Source: Ichthyophis bannanicus
Taxonomy: Eukaryota; Chordata; Amphibia; Gymnophiona; Ichthyophiidae
DNA: 64,000 nt
Direction: 5' to 3'
Assembly: GCA_033557465.1 (NCBI GenBank)
Contig: CM066033.1
Coordinates: 1,243,859,523 to 1,243,923,522, forward strand
The position numbers and the translations under genes are program-made. The notes below the pieces were generated by a model. The model worked only from the letters and a program-made list of their open reading frames with translations, made no database searches and was not told the DNA's origin. Of the stretch, positions 41,757 to 54,194 are shown in pieces (position 1 is the first letter of the stretch; each line of letters starts with the position of its first letter).

Positions 41757-43235
41757 CAATTGTTGGTGGTCTGCTAAATATGATCTACACCATTCTAAGG
41801 CTAAGTTATGTATGCCTTTCAGTTGTAGTTCAGTAAGTAGGAGGCTGTGAGAGACTGTATTGAAGGCCATTGTGATATCTAGGAAGATTAGAATGAATCC
41901 CTATTTTGTTTTGTTCATGCCCCTAACTAAATTGTCTATAAGCGAGGCAAGCAGGGTTTCAACACCACGTGGTTGACAGAATCCTTGCTGTTGATGGTCC
42001 AAAGGGGCATAGGCATCAATGTGGTCTTGGATCTGCTGCTGGACTATCTCCTCTGTTATCTTAGCCAGGAAAGGAAGGCTAGATATGGGCCTATAGGAGT
42101 TTAAGTCGTGTGGGTCCATCTTGGGATTCTTTAGTAGGGGTCTGATGGTGGCAGTTTTTAGTGGTGTTAGTACCAGACCTTTGGAGAAGGAGAGGTTTTT
42201 GAGATATGAGTACTTAATTCAAAGCAAGCTGACTTAATCCAGTGAGAGGGGCATGAATCAGTCGGTGAGGTGATGGAGTTGAGCCCTCTTATTATGTCCT
42301 TGATTTTCTCAGCGGAATATGGGTGGAAGGAGTTTAGCACAGAGATGTTGGTGCTTTCACTATGAGGACTGTCTGCACCAGGATCTCCTATTCTATGGTG
42401 AATCCCATTGATTTTTATTATGAAAGTGGGTAGCAAAGTCTTGTGGGTGAGGTGTGCCTTCGGTATGTTGCTTTGTCGTGTCCTTTATGAGGGATTGAAT
42501 GATTCCAAAAAGCTCACGGGACTTGTTAAGGGAGTGCATAAGGATGTTGGTGTGGTATGCCTTTTTTTTCTGGTTAATTACATTGCGATGTTCTTGCAGA
42601 GTCTTCATATATATGACACGATCTTGGGGGAGTCTAGAGTGGTGCCATTTCCGCTCAAGTTTCCTGAGGTGCAGCAGGGACTTACATAGGTCCGCTGTGA
42701 ACCAAATGGCTGTATGAATCCTTTTATTGGATCCCATGGGTGGTGGTATGAGTGCAGCTTTGCTTAGGGTGGAATTCCATGTGTGCATAAGTTCAACTAA
42801 ATCAGAGGTGTCAGAGTTAAGGTTGAGTAGGGTTTCTTCAAGGAATGCCTCTTTATTGAATGGTCTGAGATGACGAACTGGTGGCAGTATAGTAGTGGAA
42901 GAGGTATTAGGGTCAAACGCAAATGATGGAATGTGGAAGAAAATGGCCTTGTGGTCTGACCAATGTACTGGTATGACTTGTGGTTGGTCAGGGTTTCTGA
43001 TTGCAGATGTGGAAGAGGGTGCGAAGATGAGGTCCAATGTGTTTCCTTTAGTGTGGGTAGGGGCATGTATTTGTTGCTCATAGCTTAGTGAAGACATCGC
43101 ATCAAGAAAGGCCATGGAGTTCTTCTTTGATAGCGCAGGGAGGTTGAAATCCCCAAGCAGCCAAAGTGGTCTACCCTTTGTTGATTGGTTGCATGCTAGG
43201 TCAAGTACCTCCTCTTTTTCATTTCCAAGGTCTAT
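41757..43235 (-). pseudogene. L2-like ORF2: endonuclease and RT front
   Basis: The frame 43115-42393 and its upstream extension give LWLLGDFNLPALSKKN, HAPTHTKGNTLDLIFAP, HWSDHKAIFFHIPSF and a basic linker. Further frames give TDSCPSHWIKS (42436-42167), NSYRPISSLPFLAKI with HQQQGFCQPRGVETL (42119-41901), then DITMAFNTVSHSLL next to the LTR, where the catalytic Asp of AFD is changed to Asn. Frame breaks make it dead. Confidence 0.85.
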
Positions 43236-44130
43236 GTCTTCTTTCCCTCTCCAAACAACTAGCTGCCATCTACCCCCACACTCTACCTGTTGTCCTCCTC
43301 CACCCAGTGGTCCAGCATCAACCCTCTCTGTTCACCCCTCAGAACCCAATACTTGCCCCATCTTTCTGTCCACCATTGAGAGCCCAGCCTCTGCCTCCCC
43401 TCTCTCTCTCACTCACTCCGTCCACTCCTCAGAGCCCAGTGTCTGCCCTCTCTGTGTGTCTCTCTCTTTCTCTCTGTCCCTCTCACCCAAGGTAGAGCTG
43501 TTCTTTCCCTCAGCTCTGGCTTACCCTTACCACCGTCACAAAGGAACAGATCATCACTGCCTGTGCAGGCATTTGGAGGGCATGCATGCACAAGCACAAT
43601 CCATGTGTCCCCTCCAATGCATCCTCTTCAGTAACAGGATGCTGCATTAGAAGGGGTGGGGGTCGCACCAGATGTGCAGCATGCGGGTGTGCATGGGTCC
43701 TTCAGCCCTCCCGAGAGCCACCATTATTAATGTGTCTGCCTGCCTCTTGCCGCAACTGCCTGCCTACTGCTCATCTCCACTGTTTGTCACCTGTTGCTTG
43801 CATGATGTCACTGCCAACGCCACTGCATACCTGCTACCTGGCTCACTGTGCAAATGCCCCATTTGCATAGTGGATCTTGCCGCTCTGTGTGCAGTCATGA
43901 AGACAGCTCCAGATAAATGGTGTAACAAGCATCCGGGAACATATAAATGTGTATAAATACAGTGTAGGAGTGTTGCACCATCTGGGGGGGGGGGGATATA
44001 TGTTCTCACCTGTTTGTATGAGATTACATTGGACACAGCATTGTGAAATACTGGTGTCATAGCTGGAAATATGTTTACCTTTTGGACAGGATGGGAAAAC
44101 ATTTGGTGGCCTGCTGAGTATGCAGACAGC
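43236..44130. other. CT-rich tract and unassigned DNA
   Basis: 43236-43500 is pyrimidine-rich (tctctctct runs) and resembles 38600-39049 in composition. The remainder has only short ORFs of no recognised kind. A poly-G run of ten lies at about 43985. Confidence 0.4.
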
Positions 44131-44700
44131 TGAAATACACACTGCTGCTAGAATCCTAACAGGTGTATCAGGTCATCAACACATAACCCCAACTCTTAGG
44201 AGTCTACACTGGCTCCCAATTGCCCAAAGGATTAAGCATAAGACCATAACCATCTATTAAATCCTTCATAATCTATCAACTCCCTATCTTGAGGATCAAA
44301 TCTCAAGAGCATCTACAGCAAGACCCAGAAGATCAGCAAATCAGAATCTTCTGGCCATCTCTCCCTTCAAGACCAAATGTATGCAGCATACAAGCAATAG
44401 AGACTTTTCTCTACTTGCCCCAATGATTTGGAACTCACTACCTGAAGCCATTAGATCAGCTCAACTATTAAGAACACATCTCTTCATAGAACATTTTGGT
44501 CCTAATGACAATACCTACAGTAACTGCATATACTATAACCACCCACTCACTGTTGATTCATTTATAACCCCCATATTTAATGACAAGTTCACTTGCCCTT
44601 GTTCTATGTAAAACAAATATCTTGAGATTGTATATTGTTGTTCAATGTAAACCACCTTGGACCAAAGGTGGTATATAAAAAACTGTTAAATAAATATTGA
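44131..44700 (+). pseudogene. L2-like LINE 3' end
   Basis: Forward frames with one stop give HTAARILTGVSGHQHITPTL, RSLHWLPIAQRIKHK, YLEDQISRASTARPRRSANQ and FSLLAPMIWNSLPEAIRSA, the standard C-terminal tail of L2 ORF2. The 3' UTR ends accaccttggaccaaaggtg and gttaaataaata. Confidence 0.85.
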
Positions 44701-45436
44701 CTCTGCATGTGTTCCTTGTCAAAGCTCATCCCCAAGCCCATGAACATTGGTTCACAGCACAGCTTTCCAACTGCTATAGTGCACCACTATTGGAACATAA
44801 CTGATCATGTGCTGTGAGCATACCTGTCCCTGTCTGGGGCAGGGCTGGCGCTACCTGGTAACTGATATTAAGGAATGCTAAAGCTGCAGCCGTGGGCTGG
44901 TGGAGAAAAAGGTCACATTTGCAGCCAGCGTTAGTGCCGGTAGTCGCTGATCTCAGCAAAAATGCTGAGATTTTTTTTCAAGTGTGTTGGATTCAACCAG
45001 CTTTGGTCCCATTCGTTTCAGCAGTCCTGCCTCTACCCTCCTCTGAGATGGCCTTGGCCTTGGCCACTGCCTCCCACAGGCCCTGCGTTCTGAGGCAGAG
45101 GCCCCCTCCTTCCTTGAGCCCAGGGTGTGAGGGGAAGCAAAGCAGGAAGGTCATTCAGCATGTGCTGGGCCTCCCCACCTCCGGATTGGAGTGAAGGGAG
45201 CCACCTGCGGTGGTCCAGCTGCTGTTCTCGCTTACAGCCAACTGATAAGCGAGGCCCAGGGAGGGCCACACTACAGTTGGGAAAGCAGCAGAAATAGTGT
45301 TAGAGTGCCCAGGTCAGACCCACAATGGCAGGAGCTGTTAGAGGACTGGTTTATCTACTTCCTTATGACGGGCACGTTCGGATCAGGTATTGTAGGCATC
45401 TCCCTAGCCCCAGAGGGCATATAATAAAAGTTTATA
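44701..45436. other. No recognised feature
   Basis: I see no element ends, splice-like structure or motif-bearing ORF in this ~740-bp stretch. Confidence 0.4.
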
Positions 45437-45516
45437 CCTGAGGAGTAATGGTGGGATTTCAATGCGGCTCTTTCCAGTAGCAGGCTGTTGCCCTAACCAC
45501 TAAGCTACTCCTCCGT
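45437..45516 (-). mobile_element. tRNA-headed SINE fragment
   Basis: On the minus strand an A box (GTAGCTTAGTGGTTAGGGCA) is followed at tRNA spacing by a B-box-like GCATTGAAATCCCACC. Only the head is kept. Confidence 0.65.
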
Positions 45517-46011
45517 TCTAGAGGAAGTTCACTGTGGCCAAGAGTTGATTGAATAGTGACTCATCTAACCAGAGTTTATGCTGCACTGGATCTTTGAGCA
45601 ACAAATTGGAGCCACCAGAGAAGAGGCAGAACAGCCAGAGAAACAGGGAGGGAAAGCAGAGCTGTATGAGAGCACCCAAGAAAACAGCACTCTTCAGGGT
45701 CTTTAAACTCATGACTATCTTGAGTGGGGGGGGGGGGGGTGATGGAAGCAGTCCTAGCAGAAGTGTGCCACCACTTGCACAAGCCTCACTGCAACATTCT
45801 TCATCTACTCCTTTACCCTTACCAAGACAGCAAGGCAACCCAACTTCTGCTGCTTCAGGGACTGTAGAGAATTCATGTAGCTCACTAAAGCAGGAGTCTG
45901 TCCAGCACAGGAACACACAGTCTGCCCTCATGATAGGGAAAAAAAATTGATCTACTGCTGACCTGGTGTTTCTTGGCAGTGTAACCAAAAGTAAATTGGC
46001 AAGCCTTCCTT

Positions 46012-46102
46012 CAAAGGCAATGGAAGGTTAAGTGACTGGACCAAGCCCCAAGGAGTGTTAGTGCAAATCAAACCAAGGTCACTAGGCTACTTCTCCACTC
46101 CA
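46012..46102 (-). mobile_element. CORE-type SINE fragment
   Basis: On the minus strand: ggagaagtagcctagtgacc, a degraded B box (ggtttgatttg), then ggcttggtccagtcacttaa, ccttccattgcc, which is the MIR/CORE middle. It is truncated on both sides. Confidence 0.55.
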
Positions 46103-48098
46103 TGTCAGCTGTTTAAAATAGCAATAACTATGACCTCAAGGAGACAGGAGGATGAGCAGATGATGAGGCTGGAGAACTACAAGGGCCATTTGAACCGATG
46201 TATGACATTGAACAAACACCTGCCTATGGAACAGTCAAAGCACAAAAATATGGCATGCAGTGACCAGCTGAAGCGGGGTCACTGCACTAAGTGTGGCGTG
46301 AGATCTGTTTCACCGAGCAGTGGACTGATGGCTACACCTCTGAGAACCTCATCAGGCAGTAGGAGAGGGCACATTCTCAGAGAAAAGAGATGGAAGGGCA
46401 ACAAAAGATGATGATAAAATAGGAACCTCCTGCCATGGGCAGAAAACACGTAAATGCAAGACCAATGGCGTAGAAGTTGAAAATTTAATATTAGAGGGGT
46501 ACCATGAGCATGAAGACATCTTATAGGTTTGACTAGGTGAATTTAATGCTGCCAGATATACAAGGCGTGTCACTGCTTTACCAGACATCGGCAAGGGACT
46601 GCCTGTCAGTGATCGTGAGGGAGCCACAGATGCCTGCTCCTGCAGTTGTACCTGGAACAAAGTCTAGCAGAATGTTTCACAAAACCCTAATCCACACCGA
46701 GACTAGCCTCCCCGCCCACAATCTCACAATTTTGACTAGGTCATCTTAACATGTAAGAAGCTCACCCTCTGCCATGGCTGCCCACACCTTGATCTTACTT
46801 GGGGACCAGCAATGCATGCCTAGAGGAATATCAGTTAAACAAGTGCACAACATATTGGCCCAGTACATTGTCAACATATCCCCCACAAAGACATACCCTG
46901 TTTGTCACAGTACTGCCAGATACTCCACCTCGTTTGTGCCTTCTAAAATCTAATTTGGTGGTTAGGGTGCAGGAAACGCACACGGGTGCAGGCACAGGTG
47001 ACAGGTGAAATGGGGAAACAAGGCTACGCTAGTATTCCGGGACACATTTGAATGCCAGCACACCGTGCCTGTGTCCAGGGCACCATCATATTCTGAAAAT
47101 CTGTACGCTTTCACCCAGGCCCATCTCTGCGGGATACCCGTGGACGCCTCCATGGTTAAAATGTGCATCTCCTCAGCCTCCTCTGTTAAAACATGCATTT
47201 CCTAAGCTGTTGTTGTCACTGACAGTCGTTTGCTGATGCAAACTATACATAAATACTGATGATAAATGCATGCTGATGCAAACTAGACTATATATTAGTC
47301 CACTACATGGTCAGAAAGGTGCTAAGTTATCCCAGTGCACTCTAATATAGTATCAGGGACTGTAGATGTGAACATGTATGTCATCACATACCTTGCATCA
47401 AATAGTACTTGGCTGCATTAAAAGACTTCAGTGAGTCCTGCATTGGTCAGCTCTGCAAACACTCTTTAAAATGCTAAGGATGGACCCTTATGAAGTGCAC
47501 ACAAAACAACACTAACATAGCAATTCCCCAAAGGATGCATAATATTGCTGAGCAACAAATATATGCTCTGGCGATAGCATCTGTCTCCCACATATCTGGG
47601 TACTGGCATTTCCTACATGTGGCTACACCTGTCCCATACATTGTCCACTCTCTATCTTGGCTTATTTTGGCCTGCATACATCTGCTATTTGTGTGGCAAC
47701 CCTGCCTGCCTTCCCACAGTCTGCTGTGTGACAATGCTCCCCTGGTCAGGCCTGTGTGAGCATGGGAGGGGGGATCCCTGTGCCATCATGACAAATAGCC
47801 AGCCTCCAGATAAATCACCATGCTCGTAGCTTGCATGGATAATGGACTGGGTAAGGATGTAGGCCTCATGGCACAATCTGGGGACTATTTGTACATGTCT
47901 CCCAGTGCCTGGCCGAGCTGATGTATGACTGCCCTGTCACACTGGCACCTGGTGACACTGCAGTCATCCATATGGTCTAGGCACTGGCAAGGCATTCATG
48001 CCGTCTCTGAATTGCAGATCAGCATGCCAGATCCTCCCATGCAACCCTCATTCCCCACACAAACACACACTCTCACTCGCAATCACAAAAGACAAAAG
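46103..48098. other. No recognised feature
   Basis: Two kilobases without an element or gene that I can support. The ORFs (up to 118 aa) lack motifs. A (CA)-rich patch lies just left of the MITE at 48099. Confidence 0.4.
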
Positions 48099-48570
48099 GT
48101 CCGATTTTCAAAGGCATTTACATGGGTAACTGCCCTAGTTACCCATGTAAATGCCTTAACAGGGAATTTTCGAAGGTAGTGCCTTCGAAAATTCTCTGGT
48201 TTGTCCCTTATGCACCACGATGCTATGCGGTTAGCATCGGGGCATGTCGGGCATTCTGGGGCAGTGCAGAGGTGGGTCATGGTGCTACCCATGTAGCACT
48301 GATTTTCGATGCTACATACTTAGCGCTCTGCGCCTTAAAGATAGGCAAGGGAAACCATCACCTATCTGTAAGACGCCGAGGCTAACCGCATAGCATCGAA
48401 AATCGGTGCTACAAGTGTAGCTCCTGAGGCCTCCTAGCTGTGCCGCGATACCCAGATTTTCAATGCCGGGGCTGCATATGACCCCAGCATGGAAAATCCA
48501 GGTTAAGTGGGAGGGGGTGGGCTATGCGCTGACGTGGCGCATAGCACCGCCCAGATCAAAATTGGGCCCA
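48099..48570. mobile_element. Hairpin-rich MITE
   Basis: The left end GGTCCGATTTTCAAAGG and the inverted right end GGGCCCAATTTTGATCTGG are imperfect inverted copies. Inside lie several strong palindromes: gcatttacatgggtaac with its inverse (about 48113-48155), gaattttcgaagg with its inverse (48164-48195), and 17-22-bp arms around gctatgcggttagc (near 48211 and 48383). The interior has no ORF. This is typical of non-autonomous DNA elements that fold into cruciforms. Confidence 0.6.
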
Positions 48571-48789
48571 TAATTCTGGGAAAAAGATGCTCAGCACCTA
48601 TGAATAAAAGCTTGTATACCATAATGGCAAGGAGTTCCAGGACTACAAATATAATCCTCCTTTCTCACTCAAACAAGATCCTGTTCCAGACTCACTCACA
48701 TATAATTCTTACATTATCATTCCCATTTTCCATAACGCAGGAATTGTTAGGTTCTCCAGCTTAGCTCCTTTAGCACAAACAGCAAGCAA

Positions 48790-49052
48790 CAGGGAGAAGT
48801 GGCCTACTGGCTAGGGCAAGCTGTTTCAGGCCCAAGGGCTCAGACTTTGAATCCCATTGGAGGATAGCAACCAAGGGAGTGGGATTCCATAAGCACTTTT
48901 TGTGGCTTGGGTAAGCAACTAACCCTTCATTGCCTCAGCTACAAAACATAGATGGTGAGCCCTTCAGGGTCAAGGGAAATATATACCATGCCTGAATGTA
49001 CACTGCTCTGACCCAGTGAAAAGCAGTATATAAGCATTGCTAAATAAACAGA
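48790..49052 (+). mobile_element. tRNA-headed SINE with LINE-like tail
   Basis: The head (gagaagtggcctactggctagg, gactttgaatcccattgg) keeps A- and B-box wording. The core is ggcttgggtaagcaactaac. The tail, gtacactgctctgacccagt followed by gaaaagcagtatataagc, resembles an L2-like 3' end. Such shared tails let LINE enzymes mobilise SINEs. Confidence 0.65.
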
Positions 49053-50266
49053 ATGGTTACTATTGTTTTCTTATAATGCCTTTAAGGGTAGTTATTGATG
49101 CTTCTTTAGCTTACATGATTCCCTTGACCCTGATTTCTTGTCATTGGAAATGCATCTTGTGGTGTTTTACAGAGTGCAGTCACACCAGTTTGAAGCACAC
49201 TTGTCACAGCCTCTATACAAACACAGCAGAATAATTTCTAAGTAATGGTCTTCGCATGAATAACGGGAGTGTCTGTGGGAAACTACAAAAACATACACGA
49301 GCCTCTCCTGAATATGCGTCTCTGCAGCAAACCATGTCCCTGTTCCGTCCCTCCCAGGGACATCCTGAGATCCCAGTGTTTGCACCGTGGACATGCACAG
49401 GAGCCATGTGTCAGAATTCAATTGTAGCCATTTTCGGGAGATACCCATCTCCCAGGCACGTGTAAACGGCCTATTTGGTGTATGGAATACCCCCCTTTAT
49501 ATATAAGCTCCCAGAACCAGCCCCAACACACATTTATGCCTGCTCCAAAGCTAGTGTAAATGTGTGCATGTATTCCACGAGTCTACCCACGTATTTTATA
49601 AAATGTGCATGTACATTGCAACTTCACCTCTGCTCTGCCCAAACTATGCCCCCAGAAATGCCCACACACAGAGAGGGTAATTTGATAAGCCTTTCTCAAA
49701 TGTCAAATGCTGTTTTCATGTGCCAAAAGACCTGTTATAAAAGTAGATCATGCCTAAAAGTGCACATGGTGCAAACCAGTACATACTTGTAGCATAGGCA
49801 TGCTTAGGGGAGGAGTTTGGTTGGAGCATAGGCAGAGTCACAATGCATTTTATTTTATAAAATGCATATGTACTTGTGTAAATTATGTGATACCATTTAT
49901 GTCTGCTCTCAAGCAGGCATAATGCCTGTGCCTTCAATGTAGGTGCGATTTCTTCATGATTTGTGCTAGTATTTTATAAAGACAAGGTATCAAGCAATAA
50001 ATAAACAACAAAAGTGCTTTACTTAAAATACCTTTCCATACTCTTTTTGCCTTTGTCCTCTTAATTTGTACTAGTTTAGGCCTTGAACTCTCCCCCTATC
50101 CACCAGGACCCTTTACAGTATTTTGCTTCTGCTGCACTAGTTTGCTGCAGTTTTCTATTTTCTCCCTATTTAAAGCAATAGTCACCCCTATAAATATCTC
50201 ATTTGTAGGATCTCTGAGACTACACTCACCCTCTAGTGAGAGTCTGAATACAAGTATAATCACTTA
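49053..50266. other. No gene; possible decayed MITE
   Basis: The segment 49480-49980 repeatedly contains ttttataaaatg and ggcataatgcctg-like hairpins and may be a decayed non-autonomous element. I cannot define its ends. Confidence 0.3.
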
Positions 50267-50632
50267 GGGGCTCCTTTACAAAGGGCACTGCGGTGATGCA
50301 CCTAATGTACCAATAATGCTCAAACCATATAGCGTATTGGGGAAAAGCATGTTCCTGGAAGTTAACACAGTGCACCCTGTCCTAACGAAGCATGAAAATA
50401 AACATAAAAACATGATGGCAGAAAAAGACCATATGGCCTCTTTAGTCTGCCCCTCCATATCAACTACTATAATCCCTATTTTCCCTTTAGAGGGTATGTG
50501 TCCGTGCAATAACTGCCGGGGAACATGCTGCCCACAGTTACCATGGAGGTTATGCACTTAATAAACATTAGTCTTGTGCTAAATGTGCATTAAAAGCAAA
50601 CCCCTGACAGGGTTTACTAAAAGGGCCCTTTG
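50267..50632. mobile_element. MITE related to the element at 600-1414, with CR1 scrap inside
   Basis: The left end ggggctcctttacaaag and the inverted right end aagggcccttttagtaaac are similar to the 16-bp ends of the MITE at 600-1414. A CR1-B 3'-end scrap (50395-50495, minus strand: phrases catgatggcagaaaaagacc and agtctgcccctccatatcaa) is inserted in it. Confidence 0.5.
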
Positions 50633-51671
50633 ATGTCAATTTCTATTGGAAAGGCAATCAACAAAGGATATATTTTGTTAAAACTTCTCCCTTTCCCCTG
50701 GTTCATTTTCCCTGGGATCCCTTCCAGAAGGATAGTGTTGGCCTGTCTTGAAATAGAATGAGGATTTCCCAGCGGCAGTGTGAGGAATGTAGGATCATAT
50801 ATACTGGTATGCGGGAGCTTGCTTAGTGGTGCTCAGTGGTTGAGCAATGGACATAGATTTTAAAGTTTATTTATCTCAAGTTAAAACTGGTGATACTCCT
50901 CAGAAGAACACCAGTAGGTACAAAAATAGAGTCCGTGACATTACTGAAATACTAAGTTATTTCAAAGAAAAATTAGAAGCAATTTTTCATCAGACTTAAT
51001 GACAACAGAAAGAGATGGCCTCTGTGATCGCTTCCTTGTTGTTAGCAGTCTTACACTGAGCAGGTGAAATCCCTCTAGTAAGCGTTGATTTATGTGACTG
51101 GATGAGACTGCCAGGCAATAAAATAAAGGCTTAAAAGAAAAATGGGACAATATCCTGGCTCGGCTCAATCACCATTGTTAACAAGGTGGAAAATTTACTT
51201 CAGACAGAAATTAATCAGGCTACAATATTTGTCTAGAATACCTTAATAAGTCTCTTAGTTTCATCAAACTGTGAAAAGACACAATAACGCAAAATGATCA
51301 TACTGTCATAATAACCTTAGAAAACCTCTTGCAGGTATGGTATGTAAGCTTATCTGCAATATCATGCAACTTCACAGTGACAGAATAGTATTGTAAATCC
51401 AGGTACATATTCCCCATGTTAAAAAAAGTGGTAACAATGAACTGGTAAAATCAATCGAGAATCTCTCTCCTATCTGCCTGAAAGTACTACAAATTAGGAC
51501 AAAAGCTATTGATCATTTCTTGAATAAAAGAACACAGTCCGAATCCATACCAAATGTACATTAAAACAAAAAGACCAAAGTTAACTTAAGTATCAACTGA
51601 GAGTCCTTATCATCTATAAAGAGATCCATACGGTATTGGTTTGCCTGTTAAAGTGATGCATCTTCTGCCAT
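50633..51671. other. No recognised feature
   Basis: AT-rich DNA to the left of the Penelope palindrome. No ORF or repeat that I can support. Confidence 0.4.
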
Positions 51672-51685
51672 TATAGTATCCCTTA
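51672..51685 (+). repeat. 14-bp target-site duplication, left copy
   Basis: The sequence TATAGTATCCCTTA occurs here and, identical and in the same orientation, at 57297-57310. Everything between is the double Penelope insertion. It marks a single staggered integration event. Confidence 0.88.
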
Positions 51686-52142
51686 CAGAAAAAACAGATA
51701 CAACCCCAATCAATGTAACCTAAAAAACCAAAAATTAAATACATACATAAAAAAACTGAAAACTACCCGTCCACCAGTGAAGGAGGAAAAAAGACCTCAG
51801 TATCTCCCTGCACAAAACAGTGACAGGAATCAAGTCTGTCTGCAGACGCCCAAACGTCTAAGGTAACAAAACAGACTAGGAATTACATCAATGGTCATAA
51901 AAAAACCTCCAGCCAACCTGGAAAAAAACCCAGGTGGCAACCAGCAGGCTTCCGAGCAGTTGAGTGCTACCGTCACATAACATTAACAGAGAAAGCTCCG
52001 GACACTTATCTTTTGATGGTAACAGTCACAATCTGATGAAGATGATGAAGATGTTGAAGATCAAACGATGATGGTCTAAAAACCTTATCGAAGTGTGGAA
52101 AAAACCTGTAGTTTTCAATACGGTATTTCAGGTGATAAGGAA

Positions 52143-52184
52143 CTCCGACATCCGATGTTTCGCCCTTATGGCTTCCTCAGGGAG
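52143..52184 (-). ncRNA. Hammerhead-ribozyme-like motif, left PLE arm
   Basis: Identical in sequence to the motif at 56754-56795, on the opposite strand: stem I CTCC/GGAG, core CTGAGGA, stem II GCC/GGC with a bulged A, GAA, stem III ACAT/ATGT with loop CGG, and C at the cleavage position. PLEs are known to carry minimal type I hammerheads in their terminal repeats. Self-cleavage of this one is inferred. Confidence 0.6.
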
Positions 52185-52739
52185 CAAAAAATCACTCGTC
52201 ACCGTACAACTATGTGACTCAATTGAACGAAGCACCGGAGCAAAAAAGCTGAAAACAACAAAAAAAGAAAAAGAAAAGTGACTCATGTAGCAAAACAAAA
52301 CAAAACAAAATGAAAGAAAACTGGGATCTACCCCCTATAACAGACCAGGCCCACTTAAATAAATAGGCAAGTACAAACCCTGTGTGCTGGATTTGGGAAA
52401 ATAAAACGCAAAAATATAACAGCCAAAAGACGCTATAGTGATCGCCGGCTCATGGCTCACCTTCCCAAACGCCGACGCATGCGTCATAGCAAAAATATAA
52501 AGGCGGGGTTAAAACAGGGGAGCCAATCAAAAACAAGCAGGTTATTATACCAAACCCAAACATCCAAGCCTATAAACAAAAAAAGCAAACAGGGAAATGC
52601 CAGAGAACCCCAAAGAGACCCACCCTCCCTGCTGTAAACGATGAAAGAAAATCATCAAAAAAAGGGAAATGCTTTGATGAAAAAATTACAGACAGCTTTT
52701 CCATTCGATGGACTCATTCAATCCACCAGGAGCCACGGT

Positions 52740-54194
52740 TCAAAGGGAAAAAATCCAGCGCTGTTCTAAACGAGATAGTTGTCGTGGCATATCCCCACCA
52801 TAAATAGAGGGAATGCATTGGGTAATTACTACACATGTCAAATCTTCAAAAACATGCCCCATGATTTGAAAATGATGAACCAGGGGAGCACCCTCAACCA
52901 TACAACGAAGACGACTGCGATGTTCAATCAAACGGGTACGCAAAGCCCGACTGGTCTTCCCTACATAACCCAGACCACAAGGGCAACGAAGAAAATAAAT
53001 GACATTGGTACTGTCACAGGACGTGGAAAATCGCAGCTTAACACTCTGTCGATAAGAAAAACTGGTGCAAGAGTCCATTACAGAGCACACCAAACAGTGA
53101 CCACAACTGCGGTGTCGCCCAGATTCAGAAGGTGCTGGTCGGGCACTTGAAAAAGCTGATGGACAAAGAATATCCTTTAAATTGGAACCCTTAGTGTATA
53201 CAGGACGAATATAATGATGATGAAGCCCAGGAGTTAGGCGCAAAACATGAGAATGTCGCTGGAGAATCTTAGAAACCTGATAACTGAAAGGGTTGTACTT
53301 GGTGATGAAATGAACCTTAGAGGAATCCCACGAAGAACGAGTACGCGGAATCAAAAGCCAGTCGCGGTCATTAAAACGAGCGCGAAGTCGGGCTCGATGA
53401 ACCAGAGTAGCAGGATATCCACGAGATTCAAAAGCAGCTTGTAGAGTCCGAGACTGTAATTTATAATCAGACACTGTGGAACAATTCCGACGATAACGGA
53501 GAAATTGGGCAAAAGGTAAGCTCTCCTTCAAACGATGAGGATGTAAGCTGTCAAAATGAAGGAAAGACATCCTATGCGTAGGCTTAGTGTACACTGTGGT
53601 GACCAAACAATCATCTTGACGTGTCAACAGGACATCCAAAAACGGAATAACTGTAGTGCTGTGATCCATAGAAAAAATGATATGAGGATCACAGCCATTC
53701 AACCAAGTGAAAAATGCCTGTAACAAATCAGTACCTCCAGTCCAAAGCAGAAACACGTCGTCAATGTAACGCACCCACAAACGAATGTGAGATTGATATA
53801 CATTTTCTGTCAACCATCTCCGTTCAAACTCAGCCATATACAGATTAGCAATGGAAGGAGCTAACGTGGCCCCCATTGCAACCCCTCGTATTTGCTGATA
53901 AAACACGCCATCAAAACAAAAATAATTTTTTGTCATTGCCATCTTCAGCAACTGCATAATGAAATCCACTTTAGCAGAACTCAAATCATGACGTGCTAGT
54001 AAGTTGGTCCGACCTATAACCATAGCTTCTTGCTGAGGGATGCTGGTATATAAAGAGGAAACATCTAAGGTGACCATTAGCAACCCAGCAGGTAAATCTC
54101 GATCATGTCCAGCTGCCAATATCTGCAGAAAATGCATGGTGTCACGTAGATACGAAGGAATTTGAAACACCAAGGGCCTGAGATAGGAGTCCAC
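52740..54194 (-). CDS. Penelope RT and GIY-YIG protein, left copy (5'-truncated)
   Basis: A 484-aa open frame that begins at the palindrome junction. It holds the RT palm (LDVSSLYTSIP; RGVAMGATLAPSIANLYM; RYIDDVF), a linker, the zinc knuckle CGHCLVC and the GIY-YIG nuclease (VIYFLRCPCGLGYVG, RTRLIEHRS). It ends GGDMPRQLSRLEQRWIFSL with a natural stop. Motifs N-terminal to the palm are missing (they lie only in the right copy). It differs from the right copy by a handful of residues and a 3-bp indel near the knuckle. Confidence 0.9.
   Translation of the reverse strand: MDSYLRPLVFQIPSYLRDTMHFLQILAAGHDRDLPAGLLMVTLDVSSLYTSIPQQEAMVIGRTNLLARHDLSSAKVDFIMQLLKMAMTKNYFCFDGVFYQQIRGVAMGATLAPSIANLYMAEFERRWLTENVYQSHIRLWVRYIDDVFLLWTGGTDLLQAFFTWLNGCDPHIIFSMDHSTTVIPFLDVLLTRQDDCLVTTVYTKPTHRMSFLHFDSLHPHRLKESLPFAQFLRYRRNCSTVSDYKLQSRTLQAAFESRGYPATLVHRARLRARFNDRDWLLIPRTRSSWDSSKVHFITKYNPFSYQVSKILQRHSHVLRLTPGLHHHYIRPVYTKGSNLKDILCPSAFSSARPAPSESGRHRSCGHCLVCSVMDSCTSFSYRQSVKLRFSTSCDSTNVIYFLRCPCGLGYVGKTSRALRTRLIEHRSRLRCMVEGAPLVHHFQIMGHVFEDLTCVVITQCIPSIYGGDMPRQLSRLEQRWIFSL

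Larger units (their letters stand above)
39050..43235 (-). mobile_element. L2-like LINE, 5'-truncated, split by a solo LTR
   Basis: The 3' end (tttattttatttatttgatt) is at about 39055. The C-terminal tail and RT lie at 39062-40333, and the RT front and endonuclease at 41757-43235. Between them sits a solo LTR (40334-41752). The codons for QQLV and RIGVQTSF rejoin across it. The element begins inside the endonuclease near 43235. Confidence 0.85.

Noticed and set aside
52779..53150. 123-aa plus-strand ORF inside the left PLE, with an identical counterpart at 55785-56159
   Set aside because: It is the antisense shadow of the GIY-YIG coding region and appears twice only because the element does.
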